A stretch of 7,404 bases of DNA from an uncultured Bacteroidota bacterium (GTDB lineage: Bacteria > Bacteroidota > Bacteroidia > Chitinophagales > Chitinophagaceae), in NCBI GenBank assembly GCA_903929655.1, contig CAIYVS010000418.1, positions 1 through 7,404 of the forward strand, given 5' to 3'. Made by a program: the position numbers and the translations under genes. Shown one piece after another: positions 1 through 4,885 of the stretch (within the stretch, counting starts at the first letter, position 1; every line of letters starts with the position of its first letter). The notes below the pieces were generated by a model. The model made no database searches. It was not told the origin of the DNA and saw only the letters and a list, made by a program, of their open reading frames with translations.

Positions 1-9
1 GCATACCCC

Positions 10-54
10 TAAATTGCAAGCTTTTTGCAACTTTTTCAAATAGCTTGCAATTTA
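10..54. repeat. 13-bp perfect inverted repeat with 19-nt spacer
   Basis: Arms TAAATTGCAAGCT (10-22) and AGCTTGCAATTTA (42-54) are exact reverse complements. The spacer carries a third TTGCAA. No T-tract follows on either strand, so it does not look like a standard terminator. A binding site for a dimeric protein, or the upstream operator of a minus-strand gene starting near position 4 (GGGTATGC read on the minus strand), is possible but unproven. Confidence 0.55.
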
Positions 55-173
55 TTCGGCTGCTTTTTTTGAAAAAGACCTCATTGGCGCATATCACAGA
101 CTTTTTGAGGGTCGACTAATTACACTCCTTATCTTCCTCAACTATTTTTCTCTGCACTGTCTGCAAACATCCG

Positions 174-210
174 TAAAATAAAAAAGCTTCCCGATTAAAG
201 GCAGCTTTTT
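174..210 (-). terminator. Rho-independent terminator of the cold-shock gene
   Basis: AAAAAGCT (181-188) pairs with AGCTTTTT (203-210), and CC/GG continues the stem after one mismatch, leaving an 8-nt loop (192-199). Read on the minus strand the stem runs into a T-rich tract (GCTTTTTTATTTT). It lies 22 nt past the stop codon of the minus-strand csp gene. A T-run on the other side could let it work in both directions. Confidence 0.85.
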
Positions 211-232
211 CAAAATGAATAATATGGATAGA

Positions 233-424
233 TTAGATAACTTTTACGTTTATCGCATTTAAACCTTTTTTACCATTTTCTACTTCATACTGAACCCTGT
301 CATTTTCACGAATTTCGTCGCGAAGACCTGACACGTGAACAAAAATGTCCGGGCCACCGTTTGATGGTGTAATGAAACCAAAACCTTTAGTTCCATTGAA
401 AAATTTTACTGTACCTTCTTGCAT
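233..424 (-). CDS. CspA-family cold-shock protein
   Basis: This 63-residue protein is a complete single cold-shock domain, a five-stranded OB-fold that binds single-stranded RNA or DNA and acts in the cytoplasm as an RNA chaperone. Seen directly: the N-terminal MQEGTVKFFN, the RNP1 motif KGFGFI (residues 14-19) and the RNP2 motif DIFVHVS (26-32), then the VQYEVENGKKGLNAINV strand region. The length fits the Bacteroidetes versions, slightly shorter than E. coli CspA. The ATG at 424 is the only start that gives the full domain. It is a single-gene unit with its own promoter box about 30 nt upstream and a terminator just downstream. Whether it is cold-induced cannot be read from sequence; many family members are constitutive or respond to growth phase. 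Confidence 0.97.
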   Translation of the reverse strand: MQEGTVKFFNGTKGFGFITPSNGGPDIFVHVSGLRDEIRENDRVQYEVENGKKGLNAINVKVI

Positions 425-453
425 TTTAATTAATTAAATTGGTTAACAAAGAA

Positions 454-461
454 CAAAGGTA
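454..461 (-). promoter_or_regulatory. -7 box TACCTTTG of the csp promoter
   Basis: On the minus strand TACCTTTG matches the Bacteroidetes sigma-A -7 consensus TAnnTTTG exactly and ends 29 nt before the csp ATG, predicting a leader of about 25 nt. The -33 TTG element is poor. That region is occupied by the palindrome at 477-494. Confidence 0.65.
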
Positions 462-476
462 GACATTAATATTCAT

Positions 477-494
477 AATACCTAAATAGGTATT
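477..494. promoter_or_regulatory. 18-bp palindrome over the csp -33 region (candidate operator)
   Basis: AATACCTA and TAGGTATT form perfect 8-bp arms around AA. The site begins 15 bp upstream of the -7 box, so it overlaps where the -33 element should be. That position suits a repressor or activator dimer; no protein is identified. Confidence 0.45.
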
Positions 495-597
495 TAAATA
501 TTTTTCGTATAAAATTCGGTTTGGGATTTATGATATATCTAACTGGTACTATAAACCCGTTTTCTTAAATTTTTTAAGGAGGAGTATTGTAGAAATA

Positions 598-648
598 ATG
601 GCGACAATTGCAATGGCAATAATAGGTAAGAAATTCTTCATTGCCTAA
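598..648 (+). CDS. Possible 16-aa hydrophobic peptide
   Basis: The ATG at 598 opens a 16-codon frame encoding MATIAMAIIGKKFFIA, hydrophobic with a Lys-Lys pair. In favour: a very strong Shine-Dalgarno sequence AAGGAGGAG at 576-584, rare in this phylum. Against: the spacing of 13 nt is long, the frame is very short and there is no homologue I recognise. A 6-bp hairpin (652-657/672-677) followed by TTTT lies just after the stop and could end the transcript. Without the frame, the stretch 425-699 otherwise holds only the csp control region. Confidence 0.2.
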   Translation: MATIAMAIIGKKFFIA

Positions 649-699
649 TATACACCATTTTATTTACATTGTGGTGTTTTATAATCTAAACCAAGCTCC

Positions 700-828
700 A
701 TGAAAGACGTTTTTCAAGATCAATCTGTTCAGGACCGCCTGGCTATTCTACTGCCTGCGGTGCTTCTTATCGTATTGATTGCTAGAATATATATATGGAG
801 AAACCACAAAAGGAAAACAAGGAAATAA
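700..828 (+). CDS. Small single-helix membrane protein (42 aa)
   Basis: I do not recognise a family. The protein has an acidic/polar N-terminus (MKDVFQDQSVQDR), one hydrophobic helix at about residues 14-32 containing a central Pro, and a strongly basic tail (RNHKRKTRK), so it should sit in the inner membrane with its C-terminus in the cytoplasm. The stop is 19 nt before the next gene on the same strand (848), so the two may be co-transcribed, although 848 also has its own -7-like box inside that gap. No convincing promoter or Shine-Dalgarno is visible before the ATG. Support comes from a well-ordered helix-plus-charge layout and from the neighbouring genes of the same style. Confidence 0.5.
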   Translation: MKDVFQDQSVQDRLAILLPAVLLIVLIARIYIWRNHKRKTRK

Positions 829-835
829 ATAGTTG

Positions 836-843
836 TACCTTTA
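836..843 (+). promoter_or_regulatory. -7-like box TACCTTTA, 4 nt before an ATG
   Basis: TACCTTTA differs from TAnnTTTG only in the last base and ends 4 nt before the ATG at 848. Transcription from it would begin at or next to the start codon (leaderless). No clear -33 TTG is present at the right distance. Confidence 0.4.
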
Positions 844-847
844 ATTT

Positions 848-1081
848 ATGATTAATAAAGCTTATAAGATCATCTTGTTTATTTCGGCTATCCTGGCACT
901 AATTATTGTTATTTTGAATACTTATTTATTCGATCCGGTTATTCCTCCTAGCTCAGACCGGCACTCTTTCATTGCCTTATCAAAGTCTTTTCTCAACTAT
1001 TTTTTCCTTTTCTCATTGCTTTTTTCGGCAATATACTGGGTAATTAATAAAATAAAGGAGATAGTTAAAAAACTACCCTAG
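848..1081 (+). CDS. Two-helix membrane protein of unknown function (77 aa)
   Basis: No known family recognised. Helix 1 spans about residues 5-27, a Pro/Ser-rich loop (FDPVIPPSSDRH) covers about 28-39, helix 2 covers about 46-66, and the tail is lysine-rich (NKIKEIVKKLP). Both termini probably face the cytoplasm. A related but frameshifted copy lies at 2769-2967: the first helices align (IILFIS motif in both), and helix 2 aligns around FIALSKSFLNYFF...SAIYWVINK against IAIKDVLTNFI...SISYVHWLIKN. That relationship supports this being a real gene. It may be transcribed from the -7-like box directly before its ATG or with the 42-aa gene upstream. Confidence 0.7.
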   Translation: MINKAYKIILFISAILALIIVILNTYLFDPVIPPSSDRHSFIALSKSFLNYFFLFSLLFSAIYWVINKIKEIVKKLP

Positions 1082-1115
1082 CACCATGCTGGTATGCCGG
1101 CGCTTGCTGATGCTA

Positions 1116-1202
1116 TCACTTTTTGTACCTGTATAAAACTACCATTAAGGCTGCCAACACAAACAAAATAAGGCCTAAGAAAGTTTCTTTATTTATCATC
1201 AT
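1116..1202 (-). CDS. 28-aa single-helix membrane microprotein
   Basis: The frame encodes MMINKETFLG, one helix (about residues 8-23) and the tail YRYKK. It has no recognised family. The start is supported by TAGTTTTG, an exact TAnnTTTG box, ending 4 nt before the ATG. It is convergent with the 77-aa gene and only 34 nt from it. The plan closely resembles the 30-aa protein at 5600-5692: two or three Met, then Asn and an acidic residue, one helix, then Y-R-x-Y-K. Both lie on the minus strand and both have a -7-like box at the start codon. This is too short for codon statistics; confidence rests on that similarity and on the promoter. Confidence 0.5.
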   Translation of the reverse strand: MMINKETFLGLILFVLAALMVVLYRYKK

Positions 1203-1206
1203 TATG

Positions 1207-1214
1207 CAAAACTA
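1207..1214 (-). promoter_or_regulatory. -7 box TAGTTTTG, 4 nt before an ATG
   Basis: The minus strand reads TAGTTTTG-CATA-ATG. The box matches TAnnTTTG exactly and predicts a leaderless transcript for the 28-aa gene. The -33 region is AT-rich without a clear TTG. Confidence 0.5.
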
Positions 1215-1367
1215 TCATTTGGCATATTTTTAGAAAAGCGTGAATTAACGGTATTTAAATCGAGATTTTTACCCTTTCCAGAACTCAAATTTGCTTTCAT
1301 TTCCTCATTTCTCTCGCTTTAATGTCATATCAGGCACAAAAATCAGCTTTAAGCCTTTTATTATCAT

Positions 1368-1375
1368 TACCTTTG
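1368..1375 (+). promoter_or_regulatory. -7 box TACCTTTG of the 94-aa gene
   Basis: TACCTTTG is identical to the csp -7 box. It ends 22 nt before the ATG at 1398, giving a short normal leader. A weak TTT element lies about 17-19 bp upstream. The stretch 1203-1367 before it holds no gene I can support. Confidence 0.6.
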
Positions 1376-1397
1376 CACCTGTCTAAATAAAAAACTA

Positions 1398-1682
1398 ATG
1401 AATTACCAGGAAATGCTTGAAGAATGTCAAAGACTTAATAAACTCCCCCGTAAATCAAGCAATCCGAAAGACGATGTTTTTTATGTGGTAGCACCAACCG
1501 ACCATAAAAACCTGAACGAATACAAAAAGAGATTGTTCGACGAAAAAAGCAGCATCAACCCGCCTGATAACATATACAAGGTAAAATACCAGGACGAAAA
1601 AGTAATAATATACACGGTAGGGGTGAGTTATAAATTAGGTGCGCTCCATTCGCTCGATTTCAAACCTTATAAAAGCAAGTAG
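1398..1682 (+). CDS. Hypothetical soluble protein (94 aa)
   Basis: This cytoplasmic protein belongs to no family I recognise. It is charged throughout with no signal peptide or membrane helix. The N-terminal third is helical (NYQEMLEECQRLNKLPRK), a central stretch includes VFYVVAPTDHKNLNEYKKRL, and the C-terminal half looks like beta strands (YKVKYQDEKVIIYTVGVSYK). It is one of few non-membrane products in the patch and has a canonical promoter with a leader rather than the leaderless layout. The full-length, low-complexity-free composition makes it very likely a real gene. Confidence 0.8.
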   Translation: MNYQEMLEECQRLNKLPRKSSNPKDDVFYVVAPTDHKNLNEYKKRLFDEKSSINPPDNIYKVKYQDEKVIIYTVGVSYKLGALHSLDFKPYKSK

Positions 1683-1718
1683 TCGAAGAAAACGCTTATT
1701 AGGATAGAAATAAAGCAT

Positions 1719-1726
1719 TATTTTTG
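1719..1726 (+). promoter_or_regulatory. -7 box TATTTTTG, 5 nt before an ATG
   Basis: TATTTTTG matches TAnnTTTG and ends 5 nt before the ATG at 1732, predicting a leaderless or nearly leaderless mRNA. The -33 element is weak. Confidence 0.45.
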
Positions 1727-1731
1727 TTTTA

Positions 1732-1926
1732 ATGGCTAGCTTATTCCGCATTTTAAATCTGGTATCTCTGCTGTTAATTATTTTCAGCTTCCTTATTAGG
1801 GTCAATCATTGGTCTTACGATAGCACACACTTTTTCACGATCGGTGTAATAGGCGTCACGATTGCCTATTTTGGCAATATGATATACCTGCATAACAAAA
1901 GGAAGAAAAAGAATTTTGTAAAATAG
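1732..1926 (+). CDS. Two-helix membrane protein with NHW turn (64 aa)
   Basis: Helix 1 covers residues about 8-23, followed by a short turn R-V-N-H-W-S-Y (23-29), helix 2 at about 34-53 and a basic tail (NKRKKK). The layout of hydrophobic helix, His-Trp turn and Gly-containing second helix recalls small Bacteroidetes membrane proteins that resemble the N-terminal membrane part of the gliding protein GldL. That is a resemblance of pattern, not an identification. The gene converges with 1942-2160 on the other strand, with a 15-nt gap. Its promoter box abuts the start codon. Confidence 0.65.
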   Translation: MASLFRILNLVSLLLIIFSFLIRVNHWSYDSTHFFTIGVIGVTIAYFGNMIYLHNKRKKKNFVK

Positions 1927-1941
1927 ATATACAAGCACTAT

Positions 1942-2160
1942 TTAACTCAGGTTATGCAGGAACAGTATACCCTTGATTAATAAGATTAATCCAATTACAA
2001 TATTTGCAATTCGGACTAGCCATATGTTCTTGCCCATTCGCTTGGTAAAATAAGTTAACAGGAAACTGTTTTTCAGATTAAATACACCCAAAACGATCAT
2101 CACAGATCCAATAATAATAAGCAACCAGGTATTTGTAAAATGGTTCGCCATTTTATACAT
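1942..2160 (-). CDS. Two-helix membrane protein (72 aa)
   Basis: Helix 1 spans about residues 12-27 (WLLIIIGSVMIVLGVF), a polar loop with KRMGKNIWLVRI follows, and helix 2 spans about 49-68. The Gly-rich helix / G-K-N...R-I / Gly helix pattern resembles small two-helix Bacteroidetes proteins, including some annotated as polymorphic-toxin immunity proteins (Imm17-like). I regard that only as a lead, as no toxin gene is nearby. The start at 2160 is backed by a perfect AGGAGG four bases upstream; a second in-frame ATG at 2151 is less well placed. It is preceded on the same strand, 24 nt away, by the 39-aa gene 2185-2304, and the two probably form an operon. Confidence 0.75.
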   Translation of the reverse strand: MYKMANHFTNTWLLIIIGSVMIVLGVFNLKNSFLLTYFTKRMGKNIWLVRIANIVIGLILLIKGILFLHNLS

Positions 2161-2164
2161 TTAT

Positions 2165-2170
2165 CCTCCT
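2165..2170 (-). promoter_or_regulatory. Strong Shine-Dalgarno AGGAGG
   Basis: The minus strand reads AGGAGGATAAATG. A perfect Shine-Dalgarno is unusual in Bacteroidetes and here fixes the 2160 start. It fits an internal operon gene that cannot rely on leaderless initiation. Confidence 0.75.
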
Positions 2171-2184
2171 AAATATACCAATAT

Positions 2185-2304
2185 TCAGGCCTTGTGAGTA
2201 GTATTATTTGAGTGAAGATGATGCTCAACAAGCAAGTAAGCCACAACGATCAGAGTGGCCATCAGAACTAAACTTCCATCAAGGAGTATATCATTATATG
2301 CCAT
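2185..2304 (-). CDS. 39-aa single-helix membrane microprotein
   Basis: The product is MAYNDILLDGS, then one helix (about residues 11-27) and a histidine/asparagine-rich tail (VEHHLHSNNTTHKA). No family is recognised. The start is supported by TATTTTTA ending 4 nt before the ATG, the same spacing as at other small genes here. It is the first gene of a likely two-gene unit with 1942-2160. The His-rich tail might bind metal, but that is only composition. Confidence 0.5.
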   Translation of the reverse strand: MAYNDILLDGSLVLMATLIVVAYLLVEHHLHSNNTTHKA

Positions 2305-2308
2305 ACCA

Positions 2309-2316
2309 TAAAAATA
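2309..2316 (-). promoter_or_regulatory. -7-like box TATTTTTA, 4 nt before an ATG
   Basis: The minus strand reads TATTTTTA-TGGT-ATG. It has one mismatch to TAnnTTTG at the last base. It would give a leaderless transcript for the 39-aa gene and its partner. The stretch 2317-2519 upstream contains no gene I can support. Confidence 0.4.
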
Positions 2317-2549
2317 CTTGCAGCATTCTTAAAGCAATAAAAAAAGGAATGCATTAACAAATTAATATGATTAAGGGGAATTCCAGCCACTTACAATAGT
2401 AGTTTGAGATTTCAGTTAAATCCATACTTTAAGCTGGCAAAGCAATATTGCGACACTTTTAACTTTTTAGTATTCCAGGAAAATTTTTGGCTGAAATCAC
2501 TTTTATTTATTAAATATAAATGATTATATTACACCATAATACCTGTAAT

Positions 2550-2639
2550 ATGCTTAAGCGCATTCTACTTGGTTTTCTTTTAGGTGCCATCCTTGGCGCC
2601 TTATATTTCTTTATTCTCAGGCTTTTGCATTATACATAA
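2550..2639 (+). CDS. 29-aa membrane microprotein with glycine-spaced helix
   Basis: The frame encodes MLKRILLGFLLGAILGALYF and a short tail ending RLLHYT. The helix has small residues spaced like a glycine zipper (G8, G12, G16), suiting helix-helix packing. A longer in-frame start at 2520 adds ten atypical residues (MIILHHNTCN). I prefer the ATG at 2550 because it gives the charge-then-helix layout seen in the neighbours and follows a weak TACCTGTA box. No family is recognised and the start is uncertain. Confidence 0.4.
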   Translation: MLKRILLGFLLGAILGALYFFILRLLHYT

Positions 2640-2733
2640 TGAGTGCAACTGCCTGGATAAATCTATAATATTGCTTGCCCATATTCATTTATTCATCCTC
2701 AAAATTTTGGTCAGCACTAATAACTCTGTTATA

Positions 2734-2764
2734 TTGATTTTATGAAATAGATACATTAGGTTTG
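2734..2764 (+). promoter_or_regulatory. Promoter TTG-N20-TAGGTTTG, 4 nt before an ATG
   Basis: This is the most complete promoter in the window. TTG (2734-2736) is followed by a 20-nt spacer and TAGGTTTG (2757-2764), matching the Bacteroidetes -33/-7 consensus. The box ends 4 nt before the ATG at 2769, so the mRNA should be leaderless. It drives a frame that is now broken. Confidence 0.65.
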
Positions 2765-2768
2765 AGAA

Positions 2769-2967
2769 ATGACAAAATCTCCGATAATTATCTTATTCAT
2801 TTCGATAGTATTATCGGTCTTTTTTTCAATTTTCGTTTGCACATTTAAATATAAGCCCCGATTCGCCCCGGCCAATCGCCATTAAAGATGTCCTCACTAA
2901 TTTTATCATCTCCTTTACAGCATTATTTTGTAGCATTTCATATGTTCATTGGCTAATAAAAAATTAG
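2769..2967 (+). pseudogene. Frameshifted two-helix membrane protein, paralogue of 848-1081
   Basis: The first frame starts at 2769 (MTKSPIIILFIS...) and stops at 2883-2885, just after helix 1 and a Pro-rich loop. Its second half continues in the next frame up to the stop at 2965-2967 (IAIKDVLTNFIISF...SYVHWLIKN). Removing one C from the CCCC run at 2856-2859 restores one frame of about 65 residues, reading KYKPDSPRPIAIKDVL across the junction. The restored protein aligns end to end with the 77-aa protein at 848-1081, including the second helix and the terminal YxxW-I-K/N motif. So this is a real gene carrying either a one-base insertion or a homopolymer sequencing error. The excellent promoter and the 19-nt gap to the next gene suggest the break is recent or artefactual. 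Confidence 0.65.
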
Positions 2968-2986
2968 TAAAACGATAAAATACAAC

Positions 2987-3466
2987 ATGAGGAAATACCT
3001 GTTACTGCTCTGTCTTTCCTTATTCACTTTTTCGTTACACGCCGCATTCCCGCTAAACAGCCCCCAGGACACAAGCCTCAAAAAAACAATTTCAGATACC
3101 ACAGCTAAACACAAGCACAAACATTTCTTTTTTCACAGGCAAAAAAAACCTGTCATGGTGCGGGATACCACCACAGATACAAGTAATCACAACGATACTA
3201 CAGCTATTAAGAAGCAGAAACGACTCCGGTCTTTTACATCGCAACACAATCATAATTCCGATAAGAAAGAAGGTAATTGGGGCATAGCAGCTCTTGTCTC
3301 AGCCTTACTGCTACTGGGCCCTCTGGCTATGGTCCTCGGCGCAATAGGAATGAAAAAAAACAAGACAAACACCAACTATGCTTTTATTGGATTTATAGCA
3401 GGCCTCATCCAGACAATATTCATGATTATTATACTTATCGAACTCATTCTTCACCCGCCAAAATGA
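2987..3466 (+). CDS. Exported protein with low-complexity linker and DUF4190-like two-helix C-terminus (159 aa)
   Basis: An N-terminal signal peptide (residues 1-19, MRKYLLLLC...SLHA, cleavage likely after A19) is followed by a disordered linker of about 75 residues rich in Thr, Asp, His and Lys, including KHKHKH (41-46) and repeated DTT/DTS motifs. The C-terminus has two helices, about 98-119 and 131-153. The segment GPLAMVLGAIGMKKNKTNTNYAFIG has the pattern of the DUF4190-type domain frequent in Bacteroidetes small membrane proteins. Function is unknown for such proteins. The signal peptide plus linker would put the spacer in the periplasm and anchor the C-terminus in the membrane. The gene starts 19 nt after the frameshifted gene, so it probably shares its transcript. 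Confidence 0.85.
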   Translation: MRKYLLLLCLSLFTFSLHAAFPLNSPQDTSLKKTISDTTAKHKHKHFFFHRQKKPVMVRDTTTDTSNHNDTTAIKKQKRLRSFTSQHNHNSDKKEGNWGIAALVSALLLLGPLAMVLGAIGMKKNKTNTNYAFIGFIAGLIQTIFMIIILIELILHPPK

Positions 3467-3489
3467 TGAATTCACGTTTACCTCAGGCT

Positions 3490-3705
3490 TCAATAAACAT
3501 CTTTCACCTGGTACAAATCAATAGACACAACACCATTCTCTGTCATCAACTTCGTATCAGACAGATAGTTAAAACTAATCCACATATGTTTGGGGTCAGA
3601 TAAAGACCCAATATATTTCGTGCCATCAAACATTTCAATAGTGAATGTCTGGGGCAGGCGTGTAAACGAAATAAGTATATCTGCAACTCGCGTGCGAGTA
3701 TTCAT
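3490..3705 (-). CDS. Hypothetical small beta-rich protein (71 aa)
   Basis: No signal peptide or helix of membrane type is present. After MNTRTRVADILISFTRLP the sequence alternates short strands and turns (TFTIEMFDGTKYIGSLSDP, then HMWISFNYLSD), a pattern of small beta-barrel folds, and it ends with VSIDLYQVKDVY. I do not recognise the family. The start at 3705 is supported by AAAGG (3714-3718) with 8-nt spacing. It stands alone on the minus strand between two plus-strand exported proteins. A 14-bp palindrome (3686-3699) sits in codons 3-7 and could form an mRNA hairpin near the start. Confidence 0.65.
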   Translation of the reverse strand: MNTRTRVADILISFTRLPQTFTIEMFDGTKYIGSLSDPKHMWISFNYLSDTKLMTENGVVSIDLYQVKDVY

Positions 3706-3852
3706 CTCTCTGACCTTTATAATTTTAAAATTAGCTATTTTATTTGAATAGTGTATAGGGTGGCAAGATACCCAAAATCACCTAAATTTTATATTATTAT
3801 TAATTATTTAAAACCGTGCAAAAACACCCTTCATTTTTTTGTAAACACGATG

Positions 3853-3860
3853 TAACTTTA
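3853..3860 (+). promoter_or_regulatory. -7-like box TAACTTTA
   Basis: One mismatch to TAnnTTTG. It ends 30 nt before the ATG at 3891, giving an ordinary short leader. No good -33 element is visible. Confidence 0.3.
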
Positions 3861-3890
3861 CCTCATTATTCACCTTGAAAACAAAACATC

Positions 3891-4016
3891 ATGAAAAAAT
3901 TAATTACAGCAGTCCTCCTACTGCTATCATCCTTCACAATGTGTGCCCAGTATGTTCTTCTCAATGGTGGAGAAGTCATTATCGGCAGCTCTGGCAATAT
4001 CACTTCTTTTTCCTGA
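3891..4016 (+). CDS. Tiny exported peptide (41 aa precursor)
   Basis: A textbook signal peptide (MKKLITAVLLLLSSFTMCAQ, cleavage likely after the Ala of CAQ) is followed by a mature part of only about 22 residues, beginning QYVLLNGGEV and ending SFS. Short mature products of this kind are unusual. It may be a secreted peptide or the remaining 5' end of a longer envelope protein that was cut off. No continuation in another frame is convincing after the stop. The next 80 nt are A/T-rich without a gene. Confidence 0.55.
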   Translation: MKKLITAVLLLLSSFTMCAQYVLLNGGEVIIGSSGNITSFS

Positions 4017-4187
4017 GAAAAAAATAAAATAAGGCTCCTTCTACAACATCATTATTTTTTTTTGGGCCGTGCTCTGCTATATTAAGTGCATATAAACCTT
4101 GAATGACCAAAATCATATTTTATCCTGACCAGGATTATCTTTTAGGACAAATAAAAAAGATAACATTGAGTGAAACTTTTAATCCAA

Positions 4188-4442
4188 ATGCTGGTATCAG
4201 AAGCTGCTGCCATATTAAAAAACACCATTTGCCCCTTTTGCCAAAACGGTATTAAGTTTGGCAATGTTTCACCATTCAGCAACTTCGATGATATTGAATT
4301 AAAACATCACTGCAATACAAAAGAATGCATCGCATTTTTTGATGAACTGCATAAAACGTTCAAATCATATGAATCAGGGCAGATAGATGAAACAGAATTT
4401 CGTCAATGGCTTGACAATTTTAAAAGAAACGAAAAAGAATAA
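4188..4442 (+). CDS. Small four-cysteine zinc-ribbon-like protein (84 aa)
   Basis: The protein has CPFC (C15, C18) and a later C-N-T-K-E-C (C42, C47) preceded by HH. The CxxC...CxxxxC spacing suits one structural zinc site. The rest is a charged helical C-terminus (FFDELHKTFKSYESGQIDE...RQWLDNFKRNEKE). It is presumably cytoplasmic, with no family recognised. I prefer the ATG at 4188; an in-frame GTG at 4170 would add six residues (MKLLIQ) but GTG starts are rare in this group. The stop is followed after 3 nt by the ATG of the 28-aa gene 4446, implying co-translation. Confidence 0.75.
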   Translation: MLVSEAAAILKNTICPFCQNGIKFGNVSPFSNFDDIELKHHCNTKECIAFFDELHKTFKSYESGQIDETEFRQWLDNFKRNEKE

Positions 4443-4445
4443 GAT

Positions 4446-4532
4446 ATGCAATATGCTTTGAAATGGTATACACTTCTTGGTTTGTTATCAGGAATGACAA
4501 CAGCATTCCTTTTGTGCAGGTATCTCTTCTGA
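4446..4532 (+). CDS. 28-aa single-helix membrane microprotein coupled to the zinc-ribbon gene
   Basis: The frame encodes MQYALKWYTLLGLLSGMTTA followed by a hydrophobic end and CRYLF. One helix covers most of the chain. The ATG lies 3 nt after the upstream stop (TAA-GAT-ATG), so translation is probably coupled to the zinc-ribbon protein. That tight spacing is the main evidence; the family is unknown. Confidence 0.45.
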   Translation: MQYALKWYTLLGLLSGMTTAFLLCRYLF

Positions 4533-4599
4533 AAAGGTTTATATTTTCTGCAAACCGGCAAAAGACCAACAAGGTGTGATTTATGCAAATTTTTTAGCT

Positions 4600-4614
4600 A
4601 AGCGTGTAACGCTT
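4600..4614. repeat. 15-bp palindrome AAGCGT-GTA-ACGCTT upstream of the lipoprotein gene
   Basis: Perfect 6-bp arms with a 3-nt centre lie 18 bp upstream of the -7-like box at 4632-4639, close to where a -33 element would be. It could be an operator, or the loop end of the preceding transcript; there is only a weak T-run after it. Confidence 0.35.
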
Positions 4615-4631
4615 TCCTACGCTATAACTTA

Positions 4632-4639
4632 CACCTTTG
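4632..4639 (+). promoter_or_regulatory. -7-like box CACCTTTG, 4 nt before an ATG
   Basis: CACCTTTG-TATC-ATG repeats the spacing seen at the other small genes, with the TTTG half intact and only the first T of TAnnTTTG replaced by C. It predicts a leaderless message for the lipoprotein. Confidence 0.35.
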
Positions 4640-4643
4640 TATC

Positions 4644-4799
4644 ATGAAAAAGAAAACCTTCTTATTTTTATCACTCGCAATAATACTTATTAATTTAAGC
4701 TCCTGTTATATTCAGGAGCGTCACGCTCATGGTATGCGCCACGAGCATCACGAGCGCGAGCACCATGAGCACCATGAAGATCGTCACAATGCCAATTAA
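4644..4799 (+). CDS. His/Glu-rich small lipoprotein (51 aa)
   Basis: The N-terminus MKKKTFLFLSLAIILINLSS is followed by C21, giving a lipobox L-S-S-C. The protein should be cut before C21, lipid-modified and anchored on the periplasmic or outer face of the envelope. The mature 31 residues contain ten His and many Glu/Arg in repeats such as RHEHHEREHHEHHED. This composition suggests metal (zinc, nickel or copper) binding or pH sensing, which is inference from composition only. The repeated GAGCA/CACCATGAG units in the DNA indicate growth by slippage. It stands alone with a start-abutting promoter and an upstream palindrome. Confidence 0.7.
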   Translation: MKKKTFLFLSLAIILINLSSCYIQERHAHGMRHEHHEREHHEHHEDRHNAN

Positions 4800-4885
4800 A
4801 CGGCCCTGCCACAATCAAAATCAACTCTTGTATTCACAGCATATACCTGCCATAACTATTTGCAATTAAATCTAAATAATATACT

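Noticed and set aside
1..4. Start of a minus-strand gene leaving the window (ATG at 4-2)
   Set aside because: Only one codon and one base are visible. GGGTATGC also occurs at the Rha-type start, but that is too little to call a gene.
44..181. Open frame of about 45 codons after the left inverted repeat
   Set aside because: It has no ATG, GTG or TTG start and a stop directly upstream, and it reads through the A/T-rich terminator area.
1975..1991. Perfect hairpin GATTAAT-AAG-ATTAATC
   Set aside because: It lies inside the coding region of the 72-aa protein, is pure A/T apart from its ends and its loop, has no T-tract, and is likely chance.
3277..3603. 108-codon plus-strand frame overlapping the exported 159-aa protein
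   Set aside because: It is out-of-frame reading of the DUF4190-like gene and of the opposite strand of the 71-aa gene; it has no protein-like pattern of its own.
4103..4255. 50-codon plus-strand frame starting MTKIIFYPDQDY
   Set aside because: It overlaps the zinc-ribbon-like gene by about 70 nt and its C-terminal half is that gene read out of frame. The first 29 codons look plausible, so a small overlapping gene or old frameshifted N-terminus is possible, but nothing decides it.
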